A DNA stretch of 64,000 nucleotides from Salinimicrobium gaetbulicola (GCF_042676025.1 NZ_JBHTJP010000035.1:620001-684000); one strand, 5' to 3'; shown: positions 31,388-41,561, counted from the stretch's first letter. The notes: a model not told the origin generated them from the sequence alone. Translations and numbers: made by a program.

Positions 31388-34132
31388 ATGAGAAAATTTA
31401 TATTGTGTTTCTTTCTTATTTTCCTTTTCTCAAAAGGAGTAGCCCAAAAACAAACAGGTATTGAAATCAGTTATCATAATAAAGATCTCAAAGAAGTTTT
31501 TCAATTAATATCCCAAAAAACTGGTTTCAAGTTTTATTATCTTAAAGACTGGCTTCCTGAAAAAGCTTTTTCAGCTACCTATTCAAATCAAACCATTGAT
31601 CATATTCTCCAACAGCTTTTAAAAGACACTGTATTAAACTATTATATTCTCGATGAAAAAATTATTATCACTCAAAACAGTCTTGTATTTGATGAGTTTT
31701 TTCTAAAAGATACAACGTCTGTTACTCAATCTTTCCCATCTGAGGGTGATAAAAAACCAATATTTTACAATGAAAACACTTTTGATGAAGAAATAATTAC
31801 CTATAAAATAGGTAAAGAAGACAATTCTTCTCGCAAAGATTTTTTTGAATTATCTGGAAAGGTTATGAATCGCGAAAACGGTTTTCCATTAAACAATGTA
31901 GCCGTAATTGTAGAAGGTGAGGATAAAGGTACATATACCAATATTGATGGAACCTATTCCATATCATTAGGGGCTGGGAGTCATCTTATCACAGCTAAAT
32001 CACTTGGCAATGATGTTTTAACCAAAAGGGTTATTATTTACAATGATGGTAGCTTAAATTTTCAATTGAAGGAGAATTTCATGGAATTGTCTGAGGTTGT
32101 AGTCGATATGAAATCTGACAGAAATATTAAGGATGCATTTACAGGGGTTTCCCAAATTGATGTTCAAAGTATAAAAACCATGCCCCTTGTTCTTGGTGAA
32201 CGTGATTTGCTAAAAGCTGCCACAACACTTCCCGGAATATCAAAAGCAGGAGAAGGAGCTCTAGGCTTTAACATTCGTGGCGGAAGAGAAGATCAAAACC
32301 TGATTCTTCTTGATCAAGGTATAATCTATAATCCCAATCACTTCTTTGGGATTTTTTCTGCAATTAATCCATTTACTACCGGAGGAATTGAGATTTACAA
32401 AGGTAATATTCCTGCAAGGTATGGTGGTAGACTTTCATCGGTTTTTGATATTCGAACTAAAAAAGGAAATACACAAGAATTAGCGGGTGAAGGCTCAATT
32501 GGTCCGGTGACTGGGAATTTAGCGTTAGAAATTCCGATAAAAAAGGATAAATCGTCTTTAATTTTATCAGGAAGAGCAACATATAGTGATTGGATTTTAA
32601 AAAGTTTGGATGAAAAATCCTTAAGTAACAGTGAGGCTTCTTTTTATGATGTTCTTGCAAATTACACCCATCAAATCGATGAAAAAAGTGATGTAAGTGT
32701 TACCGGCTATTATAGTAGTGATAAATTCAGTATTACTTCAGACTCATTATATTCTTATCAGAACAGAATGTTTTCCGGAACCTATTCGCGCAAATTAAAT
32801 GAAGATCTTGAAAGCTCAATAAATGTATCCAATAGCGATTATGCTTTTGACATAAGGTATGAAAGCCAGTTTAGCGATAATTTTTTAAATAGTTTTAGAA
32901 TAAATGACACCAAATTACGTCTGGATTTTGAACATGATATTAGTAGTGCCCATAACCTGAATTATGGCATGTCTACAAAGTTATATGTTATCGAGCCAGG
33001 TAAACTTGAGCCATTGGGACAAGAATCAAGCATAGAGGCCAAATATTTAAATAAGGAGAAAGGTATCGAATCTGGCATATACTTCTCTGACGAATATAAT
33101 ATGTCTGAAGATTTACTGCTGAATGCAGGACTACGGTTTTCAATGTTCAACGTATTAGGCCCGGATTTGGTTAATCATTATGCAACTGGAGAGCCCAAAA
33201 CAGATAACAGTGTTATTGCAACCTCTAGTTTTGATAACAACGAATTCATTAAGACATATTCAGGATTAGAATACAGGTTTGCAGCAAGGTATAAGTTTGC
33301 TGATGATTTTTCTTTAAAAGGGGGATATAACAGTATGATGCAATATATTCATACTTTGTCCAATAACACTTTGGTTTCTCCTACTGATATCTATAAACTT
33401 TCAGACACTCATATTAAACCACAAAAAGCTCAGCAGTTTTCTTTGGGGCTTTTTAAAAATTTTAATGATAACCAATATGAAATTAGCCTGGAAGGTTATT
33501 TCAAATTGACAGATAATTTAATTGATTTTAAGACAGGGGCAGCTTTATTCTTAAATGAATTTATTGAGACCGAAACAATTCCTGGAAATGGTCAATCATA
33601 TGGTGGTGAATTTTTGTTAAAGAAAAACTCTGGAGATCTGAATGGTTGGCTGAGCTATACTTATTCAAGATCGTTCATCAAATTAGACAGCGAGTTCCAG
33701 AGTCGACGTGTCAATATGGGTGAATTTTTTCCATCTAATTTTGACAAACCTCATGATTTTAGTGCCGTCTTAAATTATAAAATAACTAAGCGATTTAGTT
33801 TCTCTGCTAATTTTTTATACCAAACTGGAAGGCCTGTTACCTACCCTATAGGTAAGTATGAGTATAATAATTCAGAATATGTTGTTTACAGTGATAGAAA
33901 TAAATTTCGAATACCTGATTATTACCGTCTTGATCTGAGTTTTAACGCTGAAGGAAATCATAAAATTGAAAAACTGGCACATAGTTTCTGGAGTATCTCC
34001 ATTTATAATGTTTTAGGTAGAAATAATCCTTTTTCAGTTTATTTTGTCACCAAGGATGGACAAATAGAAGCGTATCAAAGCTCGATTTTTGCCGTACCGG
34101 TACCAACGATCACATATAATTTTAAATTCTAA
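31388..34132 (+). CDS. TonB-dependent receptor with STN and carboxypeptidase-regulatory domains
   Basis: The 914-residue outer-membrane receptor starts at ATG 31388 (an in-frame TTG lies 5 codons upstream). It has a signal peptide (ending GVAQ) and an STN domain (about 24-95, EISYHNKDLKEVFQLISQKTG). A CarboxypepD_reg domain follows (about 160-240, SGKVMNRENGFPLNNVAV and NIDGTYSISL). A plug (about 255-350) carries FNIRGGREDQNLILLDQGIIY and IEIYKGNIPARYGG, and the barrel ends TPITYNFKF-like (TITYNFKF). STN suggests signalling through an anti-sigma factor, but no FecI/FecR pair is here. It works with the DUF4249 lipoprotein downstream. Confidence 0.92.
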   Translation: MRKFILCFFLIFLFSKGVAQKQTGIEISYHNKDLKEVFQLISQKTGFKFYYLKDWLPEKAFSATYSNQTIDHILQQLLKDTVLNYYILDEKIIITQNSLVFDEFFLKDTTSVTQSFPSEGDKKPIFYNENTFDEEIITYKIGKEDNSSRKDFFELSGKVMNRENGFPLNNVAVIVEGEDKGTYTNIDGTYSISLGAGSHLITAKSLGNDVLTKRVIIYNDGSLNFQLKENFMELSEVVVDMKSDRNIKDAFTGVSQIDVQSIKTMPLVLGERDLLKAATTLPGISKAGEGALGFNIRGGREDQNLILLDQGIIYNPNHFFGIFSAINPFTTGGIEIYKGNIPARYGGRLSSVFDIRTKKGNTQELAGEGSIGPVTGNLALEIPIKKDKSSLILSGRATYSDWILKSLDEKSLSNSEASFYDVLANYTHQIDEKSDVSVTGYYSSDKFSITSDSLYSYQNRMFSGTYSRKLNEDLESSINVSNSDYAFDIRYESQFSDNFLNSFRINDTKLRLDFEHDISSAHNLNYGMSTKLYVIEPGKLEPLGQESSIEAKYLNKEKGIESGIYFSDEYNMSEDLLLNAGLRFSMFNVLGPDLVNHYATGEPKTDNSVIATSSFDNNEFIKTYSGLEYRFAARYKFADDFSLKGGYNSMMQYIHTLSNNTLVSPTDIYKLSDTHIKPQKAQQFSLGLFKNFNDNQYEISLEGYFKLTDNLIDFKTGAALFLNEFIETETIPGNGQSYGGEFLLKKNSGDLNGWLSYTYSRSFIKLDSEFQSRRVNMGEFFPSNFDKPHDFSAVLNYKITKRFSFSANFLYQTGRPVTYPIGKYEYNNSEYVVYSDRNKFRIPDYYRLDLSFNAEGNHKIEKLAHSFWSISIYNVLGRNNPFSVYFVTKDGQIEAYQSSIFAVPVPTITYNFKF

Positions 34133-34137
34133 GATTC

Positions 34138-35304
34138 TTGAAAATAAGATTTCCATTTAAATCCAATTTCATTCTGTTCATCCTGGGAGTGCTTATCATT
34201 TCCTGTACTGAGGAGATTCCTCTAAAGTCAGAAAATTTTGAAAGTATTCTTGTTGTAGAAGGAATAATTACAAACCAAGAAAAGTATCAGGAAATTAAAC
34301 TTAGCAGGAGTTATAAGTTAGAAGAGAATGGTCCTTCCCCTGTTTCTAATGCAATTGTGAGGATCGTGTCCGAAAGTGGGAAAATTTTCAATTTTATTGA
34401 AGATTCTTCAGGCCAATATCGTTCCGAAAAACCATTTCGTACTTTAACAAATGAATCTTATGTACTTGAAATCGAGACCAATAACGGCAATTATTCTTCG
34501 TCTTCAGTGAAGGCCGTTGAAGAAACTAAAATCGAAAATATTCGTTCCATAAAAAGTACCATTCGTGGTGAAGATGGTGTAGCCATTTTAGTCAGCAGTG
34601 CTGATGAAAGCAGTAATAATTATTATAAATATGAATATGAGGAGACATATAAGATCGTTTCCTATTACAAAAAAGATCTGGATCTTATTATCAATGAAGA
34701 GGGGGAGTTTGAGGTTGTACCAAAAGCCAGGGAAGAAACTATTTGTTACAATACAGAAAAGAGTAGGAGTCTCGTTCTCTCCAGTACCGAAAATTTGGAA
34801 CAAACAAGTCTCAGTAATTATTTAGTAACATTTATTCCTAAGACTGATTCTAAACTTGCCCATCGCTACAGTATTCTGGTCAAACAATTACGTCTAAATC
34901 CTGATATTTTTGACATCTATCAGACCCTTAAAAATTTGTCTGAGTCAGATAACCTGTTCTCTCAATACCAACCGGGGTTTTTGAATGGGAATATTTTTTC
35001 AGAAACTAATGAAAATGAGAAAGTGATCGGCATTTTTACTACCGCTGCTGTGGATTCAAAGCGGCTATTTTTTAGTTATACGGATTATTTTGATACTATA
35101 ACAGATCCTAGACCTGACCACTATGGGCCGTGTGCCCTAGAATATTATACATTACCAGATGACCTTTTAAGAGAAGCAATATTAAATAATCAAGTAGAAC
35201 TTTTCTATGAAGATCCTCCGGGTAACTTTGTAGTAATTGACCCTAGATGTGTTGATTGCAATTATTTTGGCACGAATATAAAACCAGATTTTTGGGAAGA
35301 GTAA
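34138..35304 (+). CDS. DUF4249 outer-membrane lipoprotein
   Basis: The 388-residue lipoprotein reads from a TTG 5 nt after the receptor stop. It has lipobox LIISC (Cys23) and the DUF4249 start pattern (IPLKSENFESILVVEGIITN, KYQEIKLSRSYKL). A beta-rich body follows, with four cysteines near the C-terminus (PRCVDCNYFG). DUF4249 proteins are almost always encoded next to STN TonB receptors and are proposed surface substrate-binding partners, though unproven. The start could be later, but the lipobox supports this one. Confidence 0.85.
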   Translation: MKIRFPFKSNFILFILGVLIISCTEEIPLKSENFESILVVEGIITNQEKYQEIKLSRSYKLEENGPSPVSNAIVRIVSESGKIFNFIEDSSGQYRSEKPFRTLTNESYVLEIETNNGNYSSSSVKAVEETKIENIRSIKSTIRGEDGVAILVSSADESSNNYYKYEYEETYKIVSYYKKDLDLIINEEGEFEVVPKAREETICYNTEKSRSLVLSSTENLEQTSLSNYLVTFIPKTDSKLAHRYSILVKQLRLNPDIFDIYQTLKNLSESDNLFSQYQPGFLNGNIFSETNENEKVIGIFTTAAVDSKRLFFSYTDYFDTITDPRPDHYGPCALEYYTLPDDLLREAILNNQVELFYEDPPGNFVVIDPRCVDCNYFGTNIKPDFWEE

Positions 35305-35305
35305 T

Positions 35306-36985
35306 ATGAATAGAATTATAGTAAACTTTTTGATTTTATTTATTGGTGCCTATCATATTGGATATAGCCAGGTCCCAATCATCGAGAATCCTGAACAATA
35401 CCAAGAGCAGGCATATATTCATTACAATTCTAATTTTTTAATGCCGGGTGAAAGATTATTTTACAGATTGTATATTCAAAATAAATCCGACTCGAAGGCA
35501 ACTAATTTGAGTAAAATAGGCCGGGTTATTTTAATAGACTCAAATAATAAAATGGTATTAAACCACTTATTAAATCTGGAAAACGGATCGGCATATTCAG
35601 ACTTTTTGATTCCATCCGATATAAAAACCGGTACTTATAAATTAATTGGATACACCAGATGGATGGAAAATTATGGCAACCTTGGAGTTTATGAATCTGA
35701 CATATATATTTTAAATCCGTTCAACACTAAAATTGATTTTAAAAAATCTTCTAATCAGATTCAAAACCAAACTTTTCATAAAAATAGGCAATTGCATTCC
35801 GGCATAGAACTAAAATTATCTAAGGACCAGTTTGCACCACGAACAAAAGGAGTATTAACCATTAATGGTATAGAAGCCGAAAGTTTGAACAGGGTGTCGG
35901 TATCTATTAGGCAGAAAGATAATTCAACTCTTAACGTCTCGAAGAATGTTAATTCTATTCGAGATAATAATAGTAAAATCAATTTTTCGTTTAAAAACTC
36001 ACCTGAATATCGGGGAAGAACCTTTTCGGGAAGAATATTGGATAGTTCCGGAAATCGGGCAAATGAAAGGTATAAAATTTTTTACTCAGTACCGGGAAGA
36101 ACAGATCAATTTCGTGTTTTCCAAAGTGAAGAAGATGGCTCTTTTAATTTTCAAATTGCAAGTCCTATTGATTATTCTGAAATATTCCTGACAGCGGCCA
36201 GCAGGAATTTAAATAACCCGATGATCACATTGGATACCTTAAAATATAACTTTGAAGGGGTTGAAAGGGGGCAATTGGATTTTTCAGCCTTGAATCCTAA
36301 AACTCTCCGCGATAAAGCCATTCACATTCAAATTGAAAATTACTTCAAAGAAGTAAAAAAAGATTCTATACTTCCAGTTAAGCCTAGACCGATTTTTTAC
36401 GGAAATAATCCAATAATTTATAATCTTGACGATTATACAAGATTTGAAACTATGGATGAAACTTTTACCGAAATCATTCAGTTTGTTTCCTTTAGATCTA
36501 AAAGGAAATCACCAAGGCTGGTAATTCAGGATTATTCGGCTCAGAATACTCTGGAGGGCATTCCTTTGGTTCTTCTTGATGGCCAGCCAATAAACGCACA
36601 TGAAAAGATTTTTAATCTCGACCCTGAAACTGTATCCGAAATAAGAATTGTTCGGGATAAATATTTTTATGGACCTTCTTTTTATCAAGGTGTCGTAGAC
36701 ATAAGATCTAAAGGCACACCAGAAGTGGTATTTCCATTACAAAACAGTTATAAGGTTCAACCTGCGGAGCTTCAAAAATTATATTTCCATCCTAATTACG
36801 AAACCTCAGAAAACTCCAATGTTCCAGACTTCAGGTATCAGCTGTTATGGATTCCAGAACTGGAAAACTCTAAAATTGAATTCTATACTTCAGATATTAC
36901 AGGGAATTTTGATATTCGACTTGAAGGTTTTGATGAAAATGGAAAATTCTTCTCTGTATCTAAAAGTTTTGAGGTTGTAGAATAG
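35306..36985 (+). CDS. exported protein with macroglobulin-like N-terminus and TonB plug-like C-terminal segment
   Basis: The 559-residue protein has a signal peptide (1-21, ending IGYSQ). Residues about 25-130 resemble an MG2-type sandwich (YIHYNSNFLMPGERLFYRLY, GTYKLIGYTRWMEN). After a long middle region, about 410-480 looks like a TonB plug fragment (IPLVLLDGQPINAHEKI, PETVSEIRIVRDKYFYG, GVVDIRSKG), but there is no barrel, so it cannot be a transporter itself. It starts 1 nt after the DUF4249 stop and is the last gene of the module. A role as accessory or decoy of the receptor is only inference. Confidence 0.75.
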   Translation: MNRIIVNFLILFIGAYHIGYSQVPIIENPEQYQEQAYIHYNSNFLMPGERLFYRLYIQNKSDSKATNLSKIGRVILIDSNNKMVLNHLLNLENGSAYSDFLIPSDIKTGTYKLIGYTRWMENYGNLGVYESDIYILNPFNTKIDFKKSSNQIQNQTFHKNRQLHSGIELKLSKDQFAPRTKGVLTINGIEAESLNRVSVSIRQKDNSTLNVSKNVNSIRDNNSKINFSFKNSPEYRGRTFSGRILDSSGNRANERYKIFYSVPGRTDQFRVFQSEEDGSFNFQIASPIDYSEIFLTAASRNLNNPMITLDTLKYNFEGVERGQLDFSALNPKTLRDKAIHIQIENYFKEVKKDSILPVKPRPIFYGNNPIIYNLDDYTRFETMDETFTEIIQFVSFRSKRKSPRLVIQDYSAQNTLEGIPLVLLDGQPINAHEKIFNLDPETVSEIRIVRDKYFYGPSFYQGVVDIRSKGTPEVVFPLQNSYKVQPAELQKLYFHPNYETSENSNVPDFRYQLLWIPELENSKIEFYTSDITGNFDIRLEGFDENGKFFSVSKSFEVVE

Positions 36986-37045
36986 TTCAAATAGATATAC
37001 TCTCCGATTTTATTTACTAATAGAGCCTATGAGAAGTTATGTTTT

Positions 37046-39283
37046 CTAATCGCTCATAAAGGTTTCCTGTTGCATAAGTACTTCGCTGAAGGAGATCTCT
37101 TCGGCAGCCAGTACCAGGAGGGTAGTAGGTAGGTTGTGGATGCGTTGTTGAAGGTTTTCGTAATATGTTCTGAAATTATCATTTGGCATTGCCATTCCCA
37201 GCAAAATAAGGTCTGCTTTTTGAGAAGAACGGTGAAGGATCTCATCAAAAGATCTTCCATTTGAAACAATCACTTCCAGTTCGGCCCCGGTTCGCAGGTT
37301 TTTCAGGATACCTTCCATGTTTTTACGGGTTTCTCCCGCTGCTTTTTCATTACCTACAACCATTTTAATGGTTATTTCGGTATCATGCCAGGTACGGCTG
37401 TTCTTGAGTAAATAGGAGATGATCATCATTAATCCGCCGTTTCCTTTTAGTCCGCCCCACCAGACATCGATCTTTTTGCGATTTCCAAAGACTGGATTAT
37501 TATTAGCCCGAACTATGATCACATTGCGTTCCATGCTATGGAATTTCGTGATCATACCGCAATACTTTTCTCTTACGGAGTCTTCTTCACTGTCCCCTAA
37601 AATTACGGTATTGGGAACCAGTGGTCCTAAACCATAAGATTTCACCAGTTCTTCTGAACCTGAAAAGGGATCTTTAGAGGAGATCACACGTACCAGACCC
37701 TGCATGCCTCGTTTTAGCAGGAACTCATGGATGTTGTATTCCATTCTCTTTCGTTGGGTACCGGTCACATCTTTTCCCTGTAATACGGTAGCCACGGTAA
37801 GGATACCTCTATTATGTGTGATGGCAGAAGCAAGATCAATAAGATGCCATCGTCGGGTGGGAGCTCCCGAAAGAACAATTGGATTTGGACGCCAGTTCTT
37901 GATCTCTTTTTCCTGACCTAAGTTCAGTAGACCTTTTCTTATTACTGCCAGCCACAAGCCTCGTCTGACCCCGCCCCAGGTAGTTTTCAATTCTCTATTC
38001 TGAAGCCAAAAGAAAATTACTCCTACAAATACAAAAGCAACGGCCGTAGCTGTAGCGTTGATAAGGAACATTACGGCCATACAGCCCAAGGTTCCTAAAA
38101 TGGAAAATATCCAGTGGACTTTAAATTCCGGTCTGAAGGACGGACTCTTTAATAAGCTTTCAATCCCTGCAGAGGCATTGAGCACACCATATGTCGTCAA
38201 AAAGAACATCGTTAAGATTGGAGCGATGATATTTAAATTTCCGAAGTAGACCGCTACCAAAGCCAATCCCAGTGTAAATATGGTGCCATTGCGAGGTGCG
38301 TCTTCCTGTCCGCTACCACGACCCAGCCAATCGAGTTTCTGAGGTAAAACACGGTCTCTCGCCAGGGCCTGTAAAACCCGTGGTGCTCCAAGAATACTTC
38401 CGAGGGCACTGGAAAGCGTAGCTCCCCAAACCCCTATAATGATAGCGTCTCCCCAATATGCTATTTTACGCATGATCATTGGGTCCTCGATGAGGGTCGA
38501 AGCGTCTGCACGGGTAGCAAGGATCACGGGTAAAGTCATATAAATAAGGTATCCTACACCTACAGCTGCGAGTGTACCTTTAGGGATCGATTTAGCAGGA
38601 TCCTTCAGGTCTCCAGACATGTTTACACCGGCCATAATTCCGGTAACTGCCGGGAAGAAAACCGCGAAGACGACCCAAAATCCTTCTGAATTACTGTCAA
38701 CGGTTCCCCACATTTCAATGTCGGTTTCCTCCAGAGGCCTTCCGAAGAGAAGTGAAAGAAGAGACAACCCAATTCCAACCATTATAAAATACTGGGCCCG
38801 TATGGCGGTCTTAGCCGATATGAGAGCCAGAATGGTAATGCCAAGGGTTGTTAACAGCCCTACTAATTTAAAATTGAGATTTGGAAAAACATTCACGACA
38901 CTTTCAGCAAAACCAACAGTGTATAATGCAATAGAAAGAGCCTGGGCCAGGTATAAAGGGATTCCTATCGCTCCTCCGGCTTCAATGCCCAGGGAACGGC
39001 TGATCATATAATACGCACCTCCGGTTCTTACGCGTTTATCTGTGGCAATTGAAGATATAGAAAGGGCTGTAAGAAAAGTAATAGAGACAGAAAGAGTGAC
39101 AATTAGAAAAGTACCAAGTAACCCGACATTTCCTACTACCCAGCCAAAACGAAGGTACATGATAACACCCAGTATGGTCAATATGGAAGGAGTGAAAACA
39201 CCTCCAAATGTCCCCAGTCCTGTTACATTTTTTTCAATTACAGAAGATTGCGCGGGTAATAATTTTTTAAAAGGGTTGTTCAA
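37046..39283 (-). CDS. cation-chloride cotransporter-like (SLC12) amino acid permease family protein
   Basis: The 745-residue protein has about 12 membrane helices (residues about 25-430). TILGVIMYLRFGWVVGNVGL and TGGAYYMISRSLG are the unmistakable SLC12/CCC signature. A large soluble C-terminal domain (about 430-745) resembles the SLC12 C-terminal and includes VIVRANNNP, ILGDSEEDS and a USP-like end. Bacterial CCC members are few and their ions unknown; KCl/NaCl or amino acid transport is possible. It is transcribed alone. The C-terminal domain is complete. Confidence 0.88.
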   Translation of the reverse strand: MNNPFKKLLPAQSSVIEKNVTGLGTFGGVFTPSILTILGVIMYLRFGWVVGNVGLLGTFLIVTLSVSITFLTALSISSIATDKRVRTGGAYYMISRSLGIEAGGAIGIPLYLAQALSIALYTVGFAESVVNVFPNLNFKLVGLLTTLGITILALISAKTAIRAQYFIMVGIGLSLLSLLFGRPLEETDIEMWGTVDSNSEGFWVVFAVFFPAVTGIMAGVNMSGDLKDPAKSIPKGTLAAVGVGYLIYMTLPVILATRADASTLIEDPMIMRKIAYWGDAIIIGVWGATLSSALGSILGAPRVLQALARDRVLPQKLDWLGRGSGQEDAPRNGTIFTLGLALVAVYFGNLNIIAPILTMFFLTTYGVLNASAGIESLLKSPSFRPEFKVHWIFSILGTLGCMAVMFLINATATAVAFVFVGVIFFWLQNRELKTTWGGVRRGLWLAVIRKGLLNLGQEKEIKNWRPNPIVLSGAPTRRWHLIDLASAITHNRGILTVATVLQGKDVTGTQRKRMEYNIHEFLLKRGMQGLVRVISSKDPFSGSEELVKSYGLGPLVPNTVILGDSEEDSVREKYCGMITKFHSMERNVIIVRANNNPVFGNRKKIDVWWGGLKGNGGLMMIISYLLKNSRTWHDTEITIKMVVGNEKAAGETRKNMEGILKNLRTGAELEVIVSNGRSFDEILHRSSQKADLILLGMAMPNDNFRTYYENLQQRIHNLPTTLLVLAAEEISFSEVLMQQETFMSD

Positions 39284-39435
39284 TGCTGGTACTGTAAACT
39301 GCCTGTAGGGTGATTAATAATCCTTTTCAGGACATGAATTTAATGATAATAATTGGTTCAAAAGAATATGAGGGGCCAAGTATATTATGGAAGAGACGGA
39401 TTTCTTCTTAAATTAGAGGTGTAAATTTATTGATT

Positions 39436-39873
39436 ATGAACGATCAACGATTAGGAATTTCGATCTTAAGCGGAATAGGGATGTTAGCTGCTTTTATGCC
39501 CTGGGTAAAAATGCCGATTCTGGGATATTCAATTGGAATAGATCATTCTGGTTGGATCACCTTGGCGATTTTATCCATACCCTTTATCCTTTCTTTCATG
39601 GGTAAGCGATCGGTTCCGTTAGAAGGATTAAAGCTTTACATTTCTCTTGCAGCTGCAATACTTGCGGCCGGTATCGGGATCTGGGAGATCATAGATCTTG
39701 ATTCGGGCATTCTTTCTTCTGTGGAGTACGGACTTTACTTATTAGTGCTGGCTGCAACAGTAATTCCGTTGGCGGCATTTGTATTGGGTAATAATCGGCC
39801 TGATCCCACCTCAGGGAGCCGGAAGGAAAAAAGCGATGAAATGACTATGAAAAAAGCCGGCGCACCAGATTAA
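39436..39873 (+). CDS. small four-helix membrane protein
   Basis: The 145-residue protein has four hydrophobic segments (about 7-26, 33-48, 59-78 and 93-115) and a charged C-terminal tail ending in GSRKEKSDEMTMKK. No family recognised. The ATG at 39436 is preferred over a TTG two codons upstream. It is transcribed divergently from the SLC12 gene. Confidence 0.6.
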   Translation: MNDQRLGISILSGIGMLAAFMPWVKMPILGYSIGIDHSGWITLAILSIPFILSFMGKRSVPLEGLKLYISLAAAILAAGIGIWEIIDLDSGILSSVEYGLYLLVLAATVIPLAAFVLGNNRPDPTSGSRKEKSDEMTMKKAGAPD

Positions 39874-39890
39874 AACAACTTTAAAAAAAC

Positions 39891-39920
39891 AACAGCCCGG
39901 CTTAAGGCCGGGCTGTTCTG
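39891..39920 (+). terminator. bidirectional terminator between convergent genes
   Basis: AACAGCCCGGC (39891-39901) pairs perfectly with its complement (39907-39917) over 11 bp with a 5-nt loop. It is preceded by A-runs and followed by a T-rich stretch. It serves the small membrane protein gene and the sugar porter gene. Confidence 0.88.
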
Positions 39921-39936
39921 TTTAGATTAAATTTTC

Positions 39937-41337
39937 TTAGTTAGCTTTTACTTCTTCAGGGATGTCCCACATATCTTCCAGTTCCTCCAGGGATTTCCCT
40001 TTAGTTTCAGGAATAAACTTGATGGTGAACAGGATGATGATCAGGATAAAACCTGAAAAGATGAAATAAGGAAGAGATCCGCTCCAGAATTCTCCCATAT
40101 TAGCTTCACTTTCGGCAACCATCGGGAAGGTTTGAGTAACCAGATAGTTTGCGGCCCATTGTGCTGCTACTGCGATGGACATTGCTATACTTCGGATGTT
40201 ATTCGGGAACATTTCTGAAAGGATCACCCAAACTACAGGTCCCATAGACATTGCGAAAGACGCGATAAATACTAAAACTCCAATTAGGGATAACAAACCT
40301 ACAGACCCCGTCATTAAGGTAGATCCTAAAAGGACGAATCCGGTGATCATTCCTACGGAACCTATGTAAAGTAATGGTTTTCTTCCGAAGCGGTCAACGG
40401 TCGCCATCGCTACAAAGGTAAAGATGAGGTTTACAGCAGCCAGTAAGACTTGCTGCTCCAGGATGTCATCTTTTCCGAAGCCAAGTGCCTGTTCAAAGAT
40501 ATCTGCTCCGTAATAAAGTACGGCGTTGATCCCTGTGAACTGTTGCAAGGCGGAAAGTACAGTACCAATTACAATGATCGAGAAAATTCCTTTGGCGAAA
40601 ATGCTAACTTTTACCTTAGATTTTTCTTTTTCGATGGAATTCTCGATCTCTTTAAATTCAATTTTGGCCATTTCATCCCCGTGAATACGCTTCAAAACTG
40701 AAAGTGCTTGAGGATTTTCACCGTTTAAAGCCAACCATCTCGGACTCTTCGGAACAAAGAATAACAAGATCAGGAACAACAAACTAGGGATCAATTCAGA
40801 CCATAGCATAAGTCTCCATCCTCTTTCAATGTTTTCAGCTTCGGTCGCTGAATTTCCAATAAAATAGGTCGCGAGGAATACTACAAAGAAACCGATAACT
40901 ATGGCAAGCTGGTAATAAGTTACCAGAGTTCCCCTGATCTTGGCCGGCGCTATCTCAGCAATATAAGTTGGCGCATTCATAGAAGCAATACCGATCCCAA
41001 GTCCTCCTAATATTCGGAAGACCACCAATAGGGAAACTGATTGTGGCAAAAATTCCGGTAAACCAGAGCCCCATGCCGAAACAGAGAATAAAATGGCAGA
41101 AACAATAAGTGAATATTTTCGACCAGCTGCTTTACTTAACGGGCCGGCTATGATCGCACCAAAAAAACATCCGATGAGGGCACTCCCGACAACCCAGCCT
41201 TTCATTCCTGCATCCAGGTCAAAATGCTGGCTAAAATAGTATTGAGATCCATTGATAACTCCGGTATCGTATCCAAAAAGTAAACCGCCCAGAGCTGATA
41301 CAGCGGTTATTAAATAGAGGTAAGATTTATTTTTCAT
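39937..41337 (-). CDS. MFS sugar porter (sugar:H+ symporter)
   Basis: The 466-residue protein has 12 membrane helices. The sugar porter hallmarks are GGLLFGYDTGVINGS, GGLGIGIASMNAPTYIAEIAP (the PESPR-like first-half loop), RFGRKPLLYIGS (R-x-G-R-[RK]) and FIPETKGKSLEELEDMW (PETKG). ATG 41337 is used; a TTG four codons upstream also reads. It lies downstream of the polysaccharide locus and could import monosaccharides released by it across the inner membrane. A 19-bp near-palindrome sits about 70 nt before its start. Confidence 0.92.
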   Translation of the reverse strand: MKNKSYLYLITAVSALGGLLFGYDTGVINGSQYYFSQHFDLDAGMKGWVVGSALIGCFFGAIIAGPLSKAAGRKYSLIVSAILFSVSAWGSGLPEFLPQSVSLLVVFRILGGLGIGIASMNAPTYIAEIAPAKIRGTLVTYYQLAIVIGFFVVFLATYFIGNSATEAENIERGWRLMLWSELIPSLLFLILLFFVPKSPRWLALNGENPQALSVLKRIHGDEMAKIEFKEIENSIEKEKSKVKVSIFAKGIFSIIVIGTVLSALQQFTGINAVLYYGADIFEQALGFGKDDILEQQVLLAAVNLIFTFVAMATVDRFGRKPLLYIGSVGMITGFVLLGSTLMTGSVGLLSLIGVLVFIASFAMSMGPVVWVILSEMFPNNIRSIAMSIAVAAQWAANYLVTQTFPMVAESEANMGEFWSGSLPYFIFSGFILIIILFTIKFIPETKGKSLEELEDMWDIPEEVKAN

Positions 41338-41405
41338 GATGGTTTTCAAAATTTGGTGTAAGGTAATATGTTTTAGAAAATATTAAGAGTGTTTAAGAAT
41401 GGATA

Positions 41406-41424
41406 TTATCAATTTAATTGATAA
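41406..41424. promoter_or_regulatory. near-perfect palindrome upstream of the sugar porter gene
   Basis: TTATCAATT (41406-41414), one central T and AATTGATAA (41416-41424) form a perfect 9-bp dyad, 69 nt upstream of the porter ATG on the minus strand and downstream of the FGE gene. A second, shorter dyad CACTCC-T-GGAGTG lies at 41479-41491. Such symmetry suits a dimeric regulator of the LacI/GntR kind. No such regulator is encoded in the window. Confidence 0.4.
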
Positions 41425-41561
41425 AACAGTGAAGGAAACCTCACTTAAGGTGAGCTACAAAAGTGGTAATTAGTTAACACTCCTGGAGTGATTACAATCA
41501 TTTTTCTCAATTTCTTCTAATGCTTTATTATTACTAAATAATGGTCTCGTTATGACCTTGA

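Noticed and set aside
38619..39011. 130-codon plus-strand open frame
   Set aside because: It is antisense to the SLC12-type transporter, whose membrane helices create long open frames on the other strand.
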